Positions 53,900 through 61,557 of a stretch of 61,557 nucleotides of DNA are shown here, piece after piece. The position numbers and the translations under genes were made by a program. This DNA comes from Bacillus manliponensis (GTDB taxonomy: Bacteria > Bacillota > Bacilli > Bacillales > Bacillaceae_G), in NCBI RefSeq assembly GCF_000712595.1, contig NZ_JOTN01000021.1, positions 1 to 61,557 on the forward strand, written 5' to 3'. How positions within the stretch are numbered: position 1 is the stretch's first letter; each line of letters opens with the position of its first letter. The notes under the pieces are model-generated. The model made no database searches. It was not told where the DNA came from and worked only from the letters and a program-made list of their open reading frames with translations.

Positions 53900-55711
53900 T
53901 TATGCCAACGTACCATCTGTATTTAAATAATACCACTGACCTCCCTCTTGTAACCAGCCTGTCTGCATTTCTCCTGAACTATTTAAGTAATACCACTGAC
54001 CTCCTACTGATAACCAACCTGTTTGCATTTCTCCTGAACTATTTAAGTAATACCACTTACCCCCAACAGATAACCAGCCTGTTTGCATTTCTCCTGAGTT
54101 ATTTAAGTAATACCACTTACCCCCAACAGATAACCAGCCTGTTTGCATTTCTCCTGAACTATTTAAGTAATACCACTTATTCCCTACTGATAACCAGCCT
54201 GTTTGCATTTCTCCTGAGTTATTTAAGTAATACCACTTACCCCCAACAGATAACCAGCCTGTTTGCATTTCTCCTGAACTATTTAAGTAATACCACTTAT
54301 TCCCTACTGATAACCAGCCTGTTTGCATTTCTCCTGAGTTATTTAAGTAATACCACTTACCCCCAACAGATAACCAGCCTGTTTGCATTTCTCCTGAACT
54401 ATTTAAGTAATACCACTTATTCCCTACTGATAACCAGCCTGTTTGCATTTCTCCTGAGTTATTTAAGTAATACCACTTACCCCCAACAGATAACCAGCCT
54501 GTTTGCATTTCTCCTGAACTATTTAAGTAATACCACTTATTCCCTACTGATAACCAGCCTGTTTGCATTTCTCCTGAGTTATTTAAGTAATACCACTTAC
54601 CCCCAACAGATAACCAGCCTGTTTGCATTTCTCCTGAGTTATTTAAGTAATACCACTTACCCCCAACAGATAACCAGCCTGTTTGCATTTCTCCTGAACT
54701 ATTTAAGTAATACCACTTATTCCCTACTGATAACCAGCCTGTCTGCATTTCTCCTGAGCTACTTAAGTAATACCATTTTCCTCCTGATGCTACCCACCCT
54801 GTACTTACTTCTACATATGATAATTTCGCATCTTTTAAAATCTGTTGATAACTAGCTTGCTTCTCATGATTCATTTTGATTTTCCTTGAAAGCTCCTGTG
54901 CATAATTTGCTGTTGCAGCAGGATACTTTGTACGGTCCCACGTATGGTCCTTCGCAAGTTGCTCATCACTAACATTAAAATACGTATATATCACGCGATT
55001 TACTTTATTAGGAATCGGATCATTAAACGTTGTATCTAGGTGATACCATTTCCCATCAATTTGAACGAGATTCCACGCATGAGCTCCGCCGTTTCCAGTT
55101 CCTTCTACAATTTCTACATTCAAACCTGCATCTTTTAGTAGTTGATACGTTAATAACGCATACCCTTGGCATACAGCAGAACGTTGTTGCAACGCTTCAT
55201 ACGCCGTATATCGCTGCAAGGATGTATCATATGCAAGTAGCTTTACAACATAATCATGAATTGCCTTTACTTTTTCATGTTCATCCATATTTACATGAGT
55301 AATAGACTGCACAATTTGTTTTGATTGCTCTTTCACATAAGCAACTTGCTCTTTCGATTCTCGATAATTTACTGTAATTGTAAGGGTGTAATTACCGGAA
55401 TATCCACGAATTGAAAAGTTTGAAGATCCTACTGTATAAAGAAGATAATCATCTTGCTGTAAAACAGCATTATATGTAGCCTTAACCTCATTTAATACCG
55501 CTTTTAAATCTTCTTGCTTCGTGTTGTGAGAAAGGATAATCTTTTCTTCACGATTATTCAAATGTACTTTAAGTTGTCCTTCTAACTGCTGCAATAGCTG
55601 TTCCTCATATTGCTGAGCTGTTCCATTTGCATATACAGACGGAGTCATTGTACTAAAAGTAACTACCGAAGAAAGCATTGCAGCACATATGTATTTTTTA
55701 TATTTTTTCAT
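53900..55711 (-). CDS. Secreted transglutaminase-fold protein with ~15 wall-binding repeats
   Basis: A 603-residue exported protein. Signal MKKYKKYICAAMLSSVVTFSTM...; a middle transglutaminase/protease-like domain (residues ~130-260) with catalytic-type Cys in RSAVCQGYA, His in GGAHAWNLV and Asp in HLDTTFND; then from residue ~305 about 15 repeats of 20 residues (GWLSVGGKWYYLNNSGEMQT type), the choline-binding-like CW_binding_1 fold that anchors proteins to wall polymers. The DNA repeats are nearly identical. GGGAG lies 12 bases before ATG. Could cross-link or cut wall peptides; unknown. Confidence 0.88.
   Translation of the reverse strand: MKKYKKYICAAMLSSVVTFSTMTPSVYANGTAQQYEEQLLQQLEGQLKVHLNNREEKIILSHNTKQEDLKAVLNEVKATYNAVLQQDDYLLYTVGSSNFSIRGYSGNYTLTITVNYRESKEQVAYVKEQSKQIVQSITHVNMDEHEKVKAIHDYVVKLLAYDTSLQRYTAYEALQQRSAVCQGYALLTYQLLKDAGLNVEIVEGTGNGGAHAWNLVQIDGKWYHLDTTFNDPIPNKVNRVIYTYFNVSDEQLAKDHTWDRTKYPAATANYAQELSRKIKMNHEKQASYQQILKDAKLSYVEVSTGWVASGGKWYYLSSSGEMQTGWLSVGNKWYYLNSSGEMQTGWLSVGGKWYYLNNSGEMQTGWLSVGGKWYYLNNSGEMQTGWLSVGNKWYYLNSSGEMQTGWLSVGGKWYYLNNSGEMQTGWLSVGNKWYYLNSSGEMQTGWLSVGGKWYYLNNSGEMQTGWLSVGNKWYYLNSSGEMQTGWLSVGGKWYYLNNSGEMQTGWLSVGNKWYYLNSSGEMQTGWLSVGGKWYYLNNSGEMQTGWLSVGGKWYYLNSSGEMQTGWLSVGGQWYYLNSSGEMQTGWLQEGGQWYYLNTDGTLA
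53925..54780 (-). repeat. 60-bp tandem repeats with 120-bp higher-order period
   Basis: About fourteen 60-bp units with few differences. Two variants alternate (the N-K and G-K forms), giving about four copies of a 120-bp block in the middle. Such arrays change length by slippage or recombination. Confidence 0.9.
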
Positions 55712-55822
55712 TATAATCTCATTCTCCCTTATCTATTTTTTTATATCTCTACTATTATTTAAAAATATATATCTTATTTTTTCAATAATAATACTTAATA
55801 TTAAAATAAAAAAATATAAATA

Positions 55823-55918
55823 ATAAGGTGGAACTTCAATCAGTGGGGGTTTTCTCCATCCCCCACTGATTGTCAGCCCGACTAATCGGGCTTTTACAGG
55901 CTGTTAATGCGGGATAAA
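55823..55918 (+). repeat. bcr1-like repeat, internally deleted
   Basis: ATAAG, GTGGAACTTCAATCAGTGG ... AATCGGGCTTTTACAGGC, TTAATGCGGG, ATAAA; the CTCCCACCT hairpin is missing. Confidence 0.8.
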
Positions 55919-55929
55919 AAGCGGACCAA

Positions 55930-56667
55930 TCACTTATCCGCTTCCTTTTCCTTTTTATTCGGGACCACTACACTACCACTTCCATAATAATCCGGTACTT
56001 TCCCTTGTACAATTTTCGTTGCAATTGGTATTTCTTGTTTTACTTTTACTTCCTCAGCATGAAGGGGAATCAGCACTTGCAACGCAACTTCTACTTCCAT
56101 CACAACTTGAATTGCTGTATTGTTAATCCCATGTTCTTCAAATTTTTGTTTAATATCTGTATGAACATGACCAACTGTTGTAAATTGAACTGGAATATTC
56201 GGCCCCATATTACCAAGTAGCGCATTATCAGTAATTCTTCCAAGTGGAACTGACATTGCTATCCCGTCTTTTTCTAACGTACCAATTGCTTTTGTATCTC
56301 CTTCCCCTACTTCATGTAAATACTTCTCTATGTATGTTGTTGTTGATGTCAAAATCTCATTGACTTGCTTTGTATTCACATCAATTGTAGATACGTTTCC
56401 ATTTCTATCAGTCTTTACCTTCATTAAAGAATCAACGTCGAACCCTTCATCTATTCGATCTTTTACTGCTTTTGTCATCACAGCAGTCGCAACTTTCTTT
56501 GACTGCACTTCAGCATATTTTATTAACGTTGGTTGAATACTTTTATTTACAAACCATATCCCTTGCACCGTCAAAATGATAAAAATGATGAATGAAAGTA
56601 GCAACACGTAGCGAAATGGGAGTGGACCCTTTCGTAATTGTGACATTTTCAGACGAAATAAACGCAT
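55930..56667 (-). CDS. yunB: Sporulation protein YunB
   Basis: A 245-residue membrane-anchored protein with one helix near the N-terminus (YVLLLSFIIFIILTVQGIWFV) and a large external domain: VPLGRITDNALLGNMGPNIPVQFTTVGHV, then VMEVEVALQVLIPLHAEEV. B. subtilis YunB is under sporulation control and needed for normal spore formation. ATG 56667 is 7 bases after AAGGAGGG; an ATG 18 bases earlier overlaps that RBS. Confidence 0.88.
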   Translation of the reverse strand: MRLFRLKMSQLRKGPLPFRYVLLLSFIIFIILTVQGIWFVNKSIQPTLIKYAEVQSKKVATAVMTKAVKDRIDEGFDVDSLMKVKTDRNGNVSTIDVNTKQVNEILTSTTTYIEKYLHEVGEGDTKAIGTLEKDGIAMSVPLGRITDNALLGNMGPNIPVQFTTVGHVHTDIKQKFEEHGINNTAIQVVMEVEVALQVLIPLHAEEVKVKQEIPIATKIVQGKVPDYYGSGSVVVPNKKEKEADK

Positions 56668-56722
56668 AGAAAATCCCTCCTTCATATTTCATGTGTATGC
56701 AAAAAGGAGGGACAATATATAC

Positions 56723-57025
56723 TTATATCATTTTTAATAATGCGTCTTTTCCAATTGTACCTGCTGGAATACCTAAATTCTCTGCTTCTATTGTTACAGA
56801 CTCAAGCGGTGCTTCTAGCAGCTGTTCAATCGTTCTTACACCTACAGCACGCCCTGCGATAATGCCTCGATCTGCCAATTTTTCATTTAATAAACCAACA
56901 TCTAGCGCACCACACATAATATATCCTTTATCACTCATAACAGCGAGTAAATTTGTCTTTGGAAGCTTTACGCTCACTGCTATGAATGTATAGTTATCAA
57001 TGACAATTGGCTCTATATTGACCAT
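56723..57025 (-). CDS. yunC: YunC (DUF1805) protein
   Basis: A 100-residue protein starting MVNIEPIVIDNYTFIAVSVKLPKTNLL and containing YIMCGALDVGLLNEKLADRGIIAGRAVGVRTIEQLL, the DUF1805 signature. Function unknown. ATG 57025 follows GGAGTGGGGG. Lies between yunD and yunB in the B. subtilis order. Confidence 0.88.
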   Translation of the reverse strand: MVNIEPIVIDNYTFIAVSVKLPKTNLLAVMSDKGYIMCGALDVGLLNEKLADRGIIAGRAVGVRTIEQLLEAPLESVTIEAENLGIPAGTIGKDALLKMI

Positions 57026-57076
57026 AGCCCCCACTCCTCTCCCTTTATCTTTATGAAAGGGGAAAAATGAGTGTGA

Positions 57077-58492
57077 CTACAGTTTTACAGAAGAGGCAAA
57101 AGACGCTAACATCTCTGTTACCACATCGCGCAAAAGTTCTGGCATATAGTAAAGCTTCTCTTTTTGCGTCGCAATTTCTGGATATAAATACCCAAATGTA
57201 AACATGTCAATCGTAGCAACTGTGTATATCCGATCTGGTTGCAATGATTCTCCATTAATTAGCACATCTTGCAATAATATTTTATTACCTGGAATTGTGT
57301 CAGGAATTACTTCTACACCTGCGTAAATCATTTTCCCCATCACTTTCCCGCGGAAGCCTAATCCTTTTACTTGAAGCTGCTCCATGCTCTCTTTACGCGC
57401 TTTTAAAATAACTTCACGAAGCGTCTTTCCTTTCATATGTACTTTACAAGGGTTAATAGGATGTGGACAAATGCGATGAATATCACCTCGTGTAACCACA
57501 CCTTCTGGCAGTCCATCTAATAATACACCTGCGTTGACCATGCCAATTTCCGCGTCACACCAATCCTTTAATGCCTCTGCTAACATGTTTGAAAACGGCG
57601 TTTCTTCAAACCAATCAACGGAAAGTGGCTCTTTTAACTGCACAACAGGCTCGGCCATTATCACGCTGCTTTCTCGTTCTAAATCTGCTAATAAGGCGTT
57701 CTCTTTCATATACGTGCCAAGCTCAGCATTTGGGATTGCTCTAGCATCTTTGCGTACAACACGCTTACAATCAAGATCAACCGTAATTTCCACATGACCA
57801 ACGTAATGCCCCCACTTCTCACAGCAACAAAGAAGTGTATCATTGATAAGCATACCGCGCTCAAATAAGTGGTGTGTATGTGCTCCTAAAATCACATCAA
57901 TTTCATAATGCTCGGCAATATATTCATCAGCACTTTTTCCAAGGTGAGAAAGAAGCACGACAACATCAGCTTGCGAACGAATTTCCTCTAATACGCTCTC
58001 AAGTGGTCCAATCGGATCCTCTACTTGCCAATCAAGCTGTGCATAAAAATCAGGATAAGCAACAGTCAAACCGATAAATGCAATCGTAATACCATTTTCA
58101 AGCGTCTTTAATTCATATGGCTTTGCCCACTTCGGACGCGCCCCATCACGCTCAAACAAGTTCGCAACAAGCACTTCAAACTGAGCTTTATTATATAATT
58201 CATCTAACTGTTCCTTTGCAAGGGTAATCCCTTCATTATTACCAATTGTTACATAATCATATAACGCTTCATTTAATAAAAGTGTGTTTCCTTTTCCATT
58301 TGTCGCTTCTGTTATCTTATGAAAACGATCCACATGATCGCCAATATCTAAAGTGAATACAGCTTCATCCGCCGCTTGATGACGTTTTTTCTCTTCTCGT
58401 ACAAATCTAGAAATTTGCGGCCAATTTTCAAAATGACTATGTATATCATTTGTATGATAAAGGTGAATGGTAACTTCATTTTTCGTATGCAG
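57077..58492 (-). CDS. yunD: YunD, metallophosphatase/5'-nucleotidase, apparent CTG start
   Basis: A roughly 471-residue enzyme. Metal-binding motifs are complete: YHTNDIHSHFENW (residues ~12-24), LDIGDHVD (~49-55), TIGNNEGI, VVLLSHLGK and LGAHTHHLF; the C-terminal 5'-nucleotidase domain follows. The first in-frame ATG/GTG/TTG, GTG at 58333, would delete the DxH and split the GDxxD motif. Between the in-frame TGA upstream and the DxH motif the only near-standard codon is CTG at 58492-58490, 8 bases after AGGAGG (58501-58506). Confidence 0.85.
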   Translation of the reverse strand: MHTKNEVTIHLYHTNDIHSHFENWPQISRFVREEKKRHQAADEAVFTLDIGDHVDRFHKITEATNGKGNTLLLNEALYDYVTIGNNEGITLAKEQLDELYNKAQFEVLVANLFERDGARPKWAKPYELKTLENGITIAFIGLTVAYPDFYAQLDWQVEDPIGPLESVLEEIRSQADVVVLLSHLGKSADEYIAEHYEIDVILGAHTHHLFERGMLINDTLLCCCEKWGHYVGHVEITVDLDCKRVVRKDARAIPNAELGTYMKENALLADLERESSVIMAEPVVQLKEPLSVDWFEETPFSNMLAEALKDWCDAEIGMVNAGVLLDGLPEGVVTRGDIHRICPHPINPCKVHMKGKTLREVILKARKESMEQLQVKGLGFRGKVMGKMIYAGVEVIPDTIPGNKILLQDVLINGESLQPDRIYTVATIDMFTFGYLYPEIATQKEKLYYMPELLRDVVTEMLASFASSVKL

Positions 58493-58832
58493 AGAAAAAA
58501 CCTCCTCTCATTTCTCCATGTACTCATTCATACGCTACTTACGCGTAGGAATCCTGTAAATACTTTTCGCCTTTTCTTGCTATTTTACATTGTACTGCGA
58601 TTTCATGGAAAAAGAAAAGATTCGGGGTTAAAAACATGAAAGCATTTCTTTTTTAAATTTAAAAGTGCCACTAGCCGTGCAGAATAACGGTCAGGTCCTT
58701 TGACTGCCATGTGCTACGTTAATGCGGGATAAAACAAAAGTAGAAGGTAGGAGCTTTTCTCTTTCTGTTTTGCAGGGCTCTAGCTTATTTTGTTGAAATT
58801 TAGAATATATTTATATACAAGGAGGAATACAA
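58493..58832. repeat. Gap with family C repeat joined to a bcr1 end
   Basis: Beyond the yunD RBS no gene is visible. Around 58670-58712 a decayed family C repeat (AATAACGGTCAGGTCCTTTGA) is joined directly to TTAATGCGGGATAAA (58719-58733), the 3' end of a bcr1-like element, so two families are fused here. Confidence 0.5.
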
Positions 58833-59126
58833 ATGATTCTAGAAGCTGTTATGCTTCAAGTCAAAGAAGGATTGGAACAAGAATATGAGAATGCATTTAA
58901 AGAAGCATCACCGATTATTTCTTCTATGAAAGGCTATATCAATCATGAATTACAAAAATGCATAGAAGTCCGTGGAAAATACTTATTATTAGTCAAATGG
59001 GAAACGCTAGAGGATCATACAATTGGTTTTCGAAAGTCTCCCGAATATGAAAAGTGGAAAGAACTGCTTCATCATTTTTATGAACCGTTTCCGGTTGTGG
59101 AACACTTTGAGATGATACAAACTTAA
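58833..59126 (+). CDS. Antibiotic biosynthesis monooxygenase (ABM) domain protein
   Basis: A 97-residue dimeric alpha+beta barrel protein of the ABM type: VMLQVKEGLEQEYENAFKEASPIISSMKGYINHEL, then YLLLVKWETLEDHTIGFRKSPEYEKWKELL. Such proteins include quinol monooxygenases and heme-degrading enzymes, but many have no known reaction. GGAGG before ATG. Stand-alone gene. Confidence 0.82.
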   Translation: MILEAVMLQVKEGLEQEYENAFKEASPIISSMKGYINHELQKCIEVRGKYLLLVKWETLEDHTIGFRKSPEYEKWKELLHHFYEPFPVVEHFEMIQT

Positions 59127-59153
59127 TTAGTACGAAAAACAACCTAACAAATA

Positions 59154-59187
59154 AAAATGCCTAGAGCATCATAGCTCTAGGCATTTT
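59154..59187. terminator. Bidirectional terminator
   Basis: A perfect 14-bp stem AAAATGCCTAGAGC/GCTCTAGGCATTTT with ATCATA loop. Confidence 0.85.
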
Positions 59188-59219
59188 TTCATTGTCATTC
59201 TCCCTTACATGAAAATATA

Positions 59220-59816
59220 TTAATTACCACTCGATTTCACATACTTCATATATACCAGATAATTAATTCCACTTTTCTTACTATGTTTTGGTTTCATGCG
59301 CTTTATCTCTTTATAACCTAACTTTTCATATAGCTTAGCTGCATTAGTGTTTGTATCCGCAACTTCTATTACGTACTGACTATATTGTGGAAAAGAAAAT
59401 ATAGAGTTCATAAGGGCAGTTGCAACACCTTTACCGCGGTATTTAGAAGTTGTTGCAACAAACTCAACCGATGCAATCCCTTCCCCTACCTCAAATGGAG
59501 GTTTTTCAAATTCCGATTTTAAAAAAATAGAAGCGAGTATTCCTTTATAAAATCCGAGATGCTTCCTTAATTCTTTATTATTAAGACGAACAGAAGAACG
59601 CTCACCGGTTATACAAGCAGTTATACCTGCAATTTCACCATCTACGAAAGCACAGTAAAAAACATCATCGATAAACATATGCTCAAAAGCCTTCGCTAAC
59701 TTCTTTCTATCCTTGGAGAAAAACGTTAGATCCTTCCCAAAAGCATCAACGAAAACCTCACTTATTTTTTGCTTTGCATCTTCTCCTAGTTCACTTGCAC
59801 GTTTAATTTCAATCAT
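59220..59816 (-). CDS. GNAT N-acetyltransferase
   Basis: A 198-residue acetyltransferase. The acetyl-CoA loop is VEFVATTSKYRGKGVATALMNSIF (residues ~118-141), followed by VIEVADTNTNAAKLYEKLGYKEIKR. The N-terminal third has a helical stretch (GEDAKQKISEVFVDAFGKDLTFF). Acceptor unknown. GGGAGG before ATG 59816. Confidence 0.8.
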   Translation of the reverse strand: MIEIKRASELGEDAKQKISEVFVDAFGKDLTFFSKDRKKLAKAFEHMFIDDVFYCAFVDGEIAGITACITGERSSVRLNNKELRKHLGFYKGILASIFLKSEFEKPPFEVGEGIASVEFVATTSKYRGKGVATALMNSIFSFPQYSQYVIEVADTNTNAAKLYEKLGYKEIKRMKPKHSKKSGINYLVYMKYVKSSGN

Positions 59817-59957
59817 TGTAATTCCTCCCTTCTAATGAGATATTCTTTTAAAAATCCATCACAAAATGCACCTTTAATTTTTATGTAAATACATTCTATC
59901 ATTATGTTAAATATTATTCCTTATTCTATAATCCCGTTCATTTACATACAAAAATAG

Positions 59958-59983
59958 AAGCGCCCTGTTTAACAGAACGCTCC
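59958..59983 (-). terminator. Subtilase gene terminator
   Basis: AGCG/CGCT and CTGTT/AACAG type stem. Its sequence resembles the terminator at 61504-61528 on the other side of the gene. Confidence 0.6.
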
Positions 59984-60035
59984 TACTTTTCATCTATTCA
60001 GCTTTGATAGCTAGAATGCTCAGTGGCTTCTACTT

Positions 60036-61421
60036 TTAATTACTAACTACTTTATAAACATTCAAAACCCCATTCCCATAAAAATTCTTACTATGCTTTT
60101 TATCCACACCATGTGTATATAAAAACTCAACTGCTTTTTCTGGCTCATCTTTCAATTGATATTTATCCACAATTAACGCTAATGCGCCTGATACTTTTGG
60201 CGCAGCAACAGAGTTTCCAGCGCTATAAAAATAACCATCGGGCCATGTGCTTAACACTTTTTCATTTACGAGAAGACGTTGATCCATCTGTGGATTATTA
60301 CGGTACTGTTCGAATAACCTATAATCCCCACCATGAGCTACAATGTCGATAAAGTTATCCCCATAGTTTGAAAAGATGGACAGTTGATTTGTCGGTCCGA
60401 CTGATGCTACCGTCACAACGTCTTGTAAATCTGCCGGAATATCTTTTACTTCACCAAAGAAAGAGATACCATCTTTCGCGTAAGCGTTTGTTAAGTAGTC
60501 TCTCATTTTTGTTTGATCTCTCACATCTAAACCGTCATTACCAGCTGCTGCAACAACAATACTGCCTTGTTCTTTTGCAAACTGTATTGCTTTTTCGTAC
60601 GCTTTAATTTCAGCAGAACCCTTTTTTAACTTCTTATCTCCTGCAAACGATACACCGTCTACTAAATAACCACCTAAACTTAAGTTAATGACGTCGACAT
60701 CATCTTTTGCAGCTTCCACAATTGCTTTTATAATCCAAGAAAAATCAGCTGTTTTTCCACCAAATACACGATACGCTTTAATCCCAACTTCAGGTGCAAC
60801 ACCTTTCACTCTACCATTCGCAGCAACTTGTCCAGCCACATGTGTTCCATGACCTAACTTATCCATTAAATAGTTTGGATTGCCACTTTCTCTTCGTTCT
60901 TCTCCTCTGAATCCACCTTTTGGAACAAGGTTTTTGGATCCTGATACAATGTTATCTTTTAAATCAGGATGTTCAATGTCTAAACCAGAATCGATAATAC
61001 CAACGACTGTGTTCTTACTTCCAGAGTAGATGTTATAACTTTCTCCATTATTCGTAACTGCCTTCATATCCCATTGATGCTCAAATAAACTATCAGAAGG
61101 AACAGCCTGACTTGTACTTGTTACTTCAGGAAAAACAGCCCGTGCTGAAGGATTATAAGAATCGATTAGTGAAATCTTGCCTAGCTGCTTCATACTACTT
61201 TCTGTCATTTTTACTTGAACGAGTCCAACTTCATCAACAGTGTATGTAACCTCCCCGTTATGTAAAGGGACTTGCTCTACAACTTCATTCATTTTCTGTT
61301 TATCTTTTACTAAAATTGTATAGTAATTTGTTTGTTCCTCTGCATGAACTTCATGTAAAGGAAATGAATAACACTGTACAAAAGCCAAAAGAAATAACAC
61401 GAAACATTTCATTTTTCTCAA
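60036..61421 (-). CDS. Secreted subtilisin-family serine protease
   Basis: A 461-residue S8 protease. Signal (KMKCFVLFLLAFVQCYSFPLHEVHA), a roughly 95-residue pro-region, then the triad: Asp in VVGIIDSGLDIEHPDL (~140), His in GHGTHVAGQVA (~190), Ser in FYSAGNSVAAPKVSG (~405), where the usual GTSMA is GNSVA. The oxyanion Asn is in VVAAAGNDG. TTG 61421 is 6 bases after AAGGTG and is preferred to the GTG overlapping that RBS. No lantibiotic genes are visible in the window. Confidence 0.88.
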   Translation of the reverse strand: MRKMKCFVLFLLAFVQCYSFPLHEVHAEEQTNYYTILVKDKQKMNEVVEQVPLHNGEVTYTVDEVGLVQVKMTESSMKQLGKISLIDSYNPSARAVFPEVTSTSQAVPSDSLFEHQWDMKAVTNNGESYNIYSGSKNTVVGIIDSGLDIEHPDLKDNIVSGSKNLVPKGGFRGEERRESGNPNYLMDKLGHGTHVAGQVAANGRVKGVAPEVGIKAYRVFGGKTADFSWIIKAIVEAAKDDVDVINLSLGGYLVDGVSFAGDKKLKKGSAEIKAYEKAIQFAKEQGSIVVAAAGNDGLDVRDQTKMRDYLTNAYAKDGISFFGEVKDIPADLQDVVTVASVGPTNQLSIFSNYGDNFIDIVAHGGDYRLFEQYRNNPQMDQRLLVNEKVLSTWPDGYFYSAGNSVAAPKVSGALALIVDKYQLKDEPEKAVEFLYTHGVDKKHSKNFYGNGVLNVYKVVSN

Positions 61422-61503
61422 TTTGATCACCTTATTCTTTATTTTTGGTTCATTTTAACATTAAATCCTAATATAAAGAACAAATAATTATAAAGATATA
61501 AAA

Positions 61504-61528
61504 AAGCGTCCTGTTAAACAGGACGCTT
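61504..61528 (-). terminator. Terminator of a gene beyond the window
   Basis: A perfect stem AAGCGTCCTG/CAGGACGCTT with T-run on the - strand, so it ends a - strand gene lying right of the window. Confidence 0.75.
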
Positions 61529-61557
61529 CATACTGTTGAAAAACAATCTAGTCAATA

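Noticed and set aside
53902-54855. A 317-codon open frame on the + strand opposite the wall-binding repeats
   Set aside because: It is the antisense of a stop-free 60-bp repeat; it has no RBS and no protein-like variation independent of the real gene.
1-61557. tRNA or rRNA genes, prophage, insertion sequence with transposase
   Set aside because: None recognised anywhere in the window on reading both strands; only non-coding short repeats are present.

Overview
The window is chromosomal DNA from a low-GC, spore-forming Gram-positive bacterium of the Bacillus cereus group. Three things support this. The gene order follows the B. subtilis kap, yui-yum and yut-yun blocks (kapB/kapD, pepA-yuiC-yuiB, yumB-yumC, yutM-dapF-nupC-yuzB-yutJ-yuzD-yutI-yutH-yutG-yutF-yutE-yutD-yutC-lipA-lytH, yunB-yunC-yunD). 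There are sporulation genes (kapB, kapD, yutH, yutC, lytH, yunB). The gaps are littered with short interspersed repeats, including about a dozen full or broken copies of an element bounded by ATAAA/TTTAT that fits the group-specific bcr1 repeat as I remember it.

Layout. 1-5.6 kb: a Cu/Zn-SOD-like lipoprotein, the KapB/KapD pair, an AlkD-type DNA glycosylase and a T-box controlled single-chain glycyl-tRNA synthetase. 5.6-17.7 kb: a thioesterase, BirA-box controlled bioY, UDP-glucose genes (galU, pgcA), leucyl aminopeptidase, the yuiC-yuiB region with a 21-bp tandem repeat, and the divergent NDH-2 and ferredoxin/flavodoxin reductase genes with a candidate Rex operator. 17.7-25.4 kb: accessory genes (effector-binding protein, MFS pump, APH-like kinase, DUF523, two YxeA paralogues, two AraC regulators, an unknown AT-rich gene). 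25.7-33.9 kb: conserved Fe-S, dapF and yut genes. 33.9-39.3 kb: an insertion relative to B. subtilis carrying an orphan OppB/OppC-like permease pair, a GNAT enzyme, an RNPP-type (HTH plus TPR) regulator and, directly downstream, a small secreted protein built of four 15-residue repeats. 39.3-49.6 kb: yutF, a possible Fe-S-sensing regulator, yutE, glpX, a structured leader RNA with its own terminator before a zinc-ribbon/S4 gene, yutD, yutC, a YhfC-like membrane protein, a histidine phosphatase whose C-terminus is encoded by a repeat, a YbaK protein, lipA and lytH. 49.7-61.5 kb: tandem chemoreceptors, a transglutaminase-fold wall-binding protein with about 15 repeats, yunB-yunC-yunD (yunD apparently starts at CTG), an ABM protein, a GNAT and a secreted subtilase.

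The best candidates for undescribed biology are the RNPP regulator with its multi-copy peptide precursor (36.7-38.6 kb), flanked by orphan peptide-permease genes and with a 16-bp inverted repeat covering the peptide gene's ribosome binding site, and the structured attenuator-like RNA at 43.47-43.70 kb upstream of an S4-domain RNA-binding protein. Also notable are a mobile repeat that rewrote a protein C-terminus, two nearly identical composite repeats, and a non-canonical start codon. All calls come from reading the sequence; no database search was run.
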